A stretch of 5,985 nt of DNA from Nitrososphaeraceae archaeon. Lineage in GTDB: Archaea > Thermoproteota > Nitrososphaeria > Nitrososphaerales > Nitrososphaeraceae. Below the pieces are notes generated by a model. It searched no databases. It was not told the DNA's origin and saw only the letters and a list, made by a program, of their open reading frames with translations. The DNA lies in the NCBI GenBank assembly GCA_030038695.1, contig JASHSN010000243.1, forward strand, positions 1 through 5,985, written 5' to 3'. How positions within the stretch are numbered: position 1 is the stretch's first letter; every line of letters starts with the position of its first letter. Of this stretch, positions 5,677-5,985 are shown in pieces. A program made the translations under genes and the position numbers.

Positions 5677-5985
5677 CTAGTTGTGTGCAAAGCTTCCAAT
5701 ATACAGTAAAGGTTCATCACCATGTGGGTTGGTGAAATATCCGTGACCATCTCCATCACAAGTAGTTGTAGGAGTGCTTCCTAGAGATACAAGTGCACTA
5801 CGTATTTCTTCTGGAGTTGCAGTTGGATGTAAGGAACGGTAAAGGGCAGCGGCACCGGTCACGAATGGCGCTGCCACACTTGTACCGGTTAATGTGGCGT
5901 AAGAGCCGCCCATATACGTACTATGTATATTCACGCCTGGCGCGGCGATCGTTACCTTGCTGCCATAGTTGCTAAAGCTAGCCAA
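5677..5985 (-). CDS. subtilisin-like serine protease (S8), C-terminal part, partial
   Basis: The last 102 residues of a subtilase enter from beyond the right edge and end at TAG 5677-5679. The visible part has ASFSNYG and the APGVNIHSTY strand, followed by the catalytic-serine motif GTSVAAPFVTGAAAL (Ser is residue 36 of the fragment) and the helix HPTATPEEIRSAL, all standard for family S8. The catalytic Asp and His lie outside the window. The tail (TTTCDGDGHGYFTNPHG...LLYIGSFAHN) is short, with no extra C-terminal domain or membrane anchor, so the protein is probably secreted by an N-terminal signal not seen here. Its stop lies about 30 bases before the leader frame of the ATPase-cyclase on the same strand, but the different functions and the TATA-like boxes in between argue against a true operon. 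Confidence 0.92.
   Translation of the reverse strand: MASFSNYGSKVTIAAPGVNIHSTYMGGSYATLTGTSVAAPFVTGAAALYRSLHPTATPEEIRSALVSLGSTPTTTCDGDGHGYFTNPHGDEPLLYIGSFAHN

Noticed and set aside
5574..5975. Open frames at 5574-5759 (minus) and 5793-5975 (plus)
   Set aside because: Out-of-frame shadows of the subtilase fragment, whose GTSVAAP motif fixes the true frame.
1..5985. CRISPR array, insertion sequence ends or rRNA
   Set aside because: No regularly spaced repeats, no paired terminal inverted repeats flanking a transposase, and no conserved rRNA segments were seen.

Overview
The window looks like a piece of chromosome from an ammonia-oxidising archaeon of the Nitrososphaeria (Nitrososphaera / Nitrosocosmicus type). 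This rests on four things: the AT-rich sequence, TATA-like boxes about 25 bases before start codons (leaderless-style promoters), a decayed tyrosine recombinase whose segments I recognise as the large integrase family common in these genomes, and a RecA/KaiC-like ATPase fused to a class III cyclase. The assignment comes from memory of the families, not from a search.

Layout. Positions 1-55 (minus) may be the first codons of a gene running off the left edge, with two copies of a small TATAC-N4-GTATA dyad at and behind its start. Positions 124-341 are non-coding and hold a run of ten C and a GC-rich hairpin patch. Positions 370-1422 (plus) encode an exported epoxide-hydrolase-like alpha/beta hydrolase. 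Positions 1423-3929 form a 2.5 kb stretch with no long intact gene. On its minus strand two decayed genes can be read through stops and frameshifts: a tyrosine recombinase (about 1440-2729) and an unrecognised protein (about 3097-3831). One intact-looking 39-residue zinc-binding microprotein (2994-3113) lies between them. Positions 3930-5471 (minus) encode a KaiC-like ATPase, a short Cys-containing module and a class III nucleotide cyclase domain in one chain. Just upstream is a readable leader in another frame, apparently separated by a one-base slip. Positions 5677-5985 (minus) are the C-terminal end of a subtilisin-like protease that enters from beyond the right edge.

How the parts relate. 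The intact genes do not form an obvious operon. The protease and hydrolase are probably extracellular enzymes. The ATPase-cyclase is a cytoplasmic signalling protein. The centre looks like the graveyard of an integrated element or an old gene-transfer hotspot, with the recombinase remnant as its clearest relic. The most interesting object is the ATPase-cyclase fusion: it keeps its Walker motif and metal-binding aspartates, but lacks the KaiC catalytic glutamates and the usual transition-state Asn of class III cyclases.
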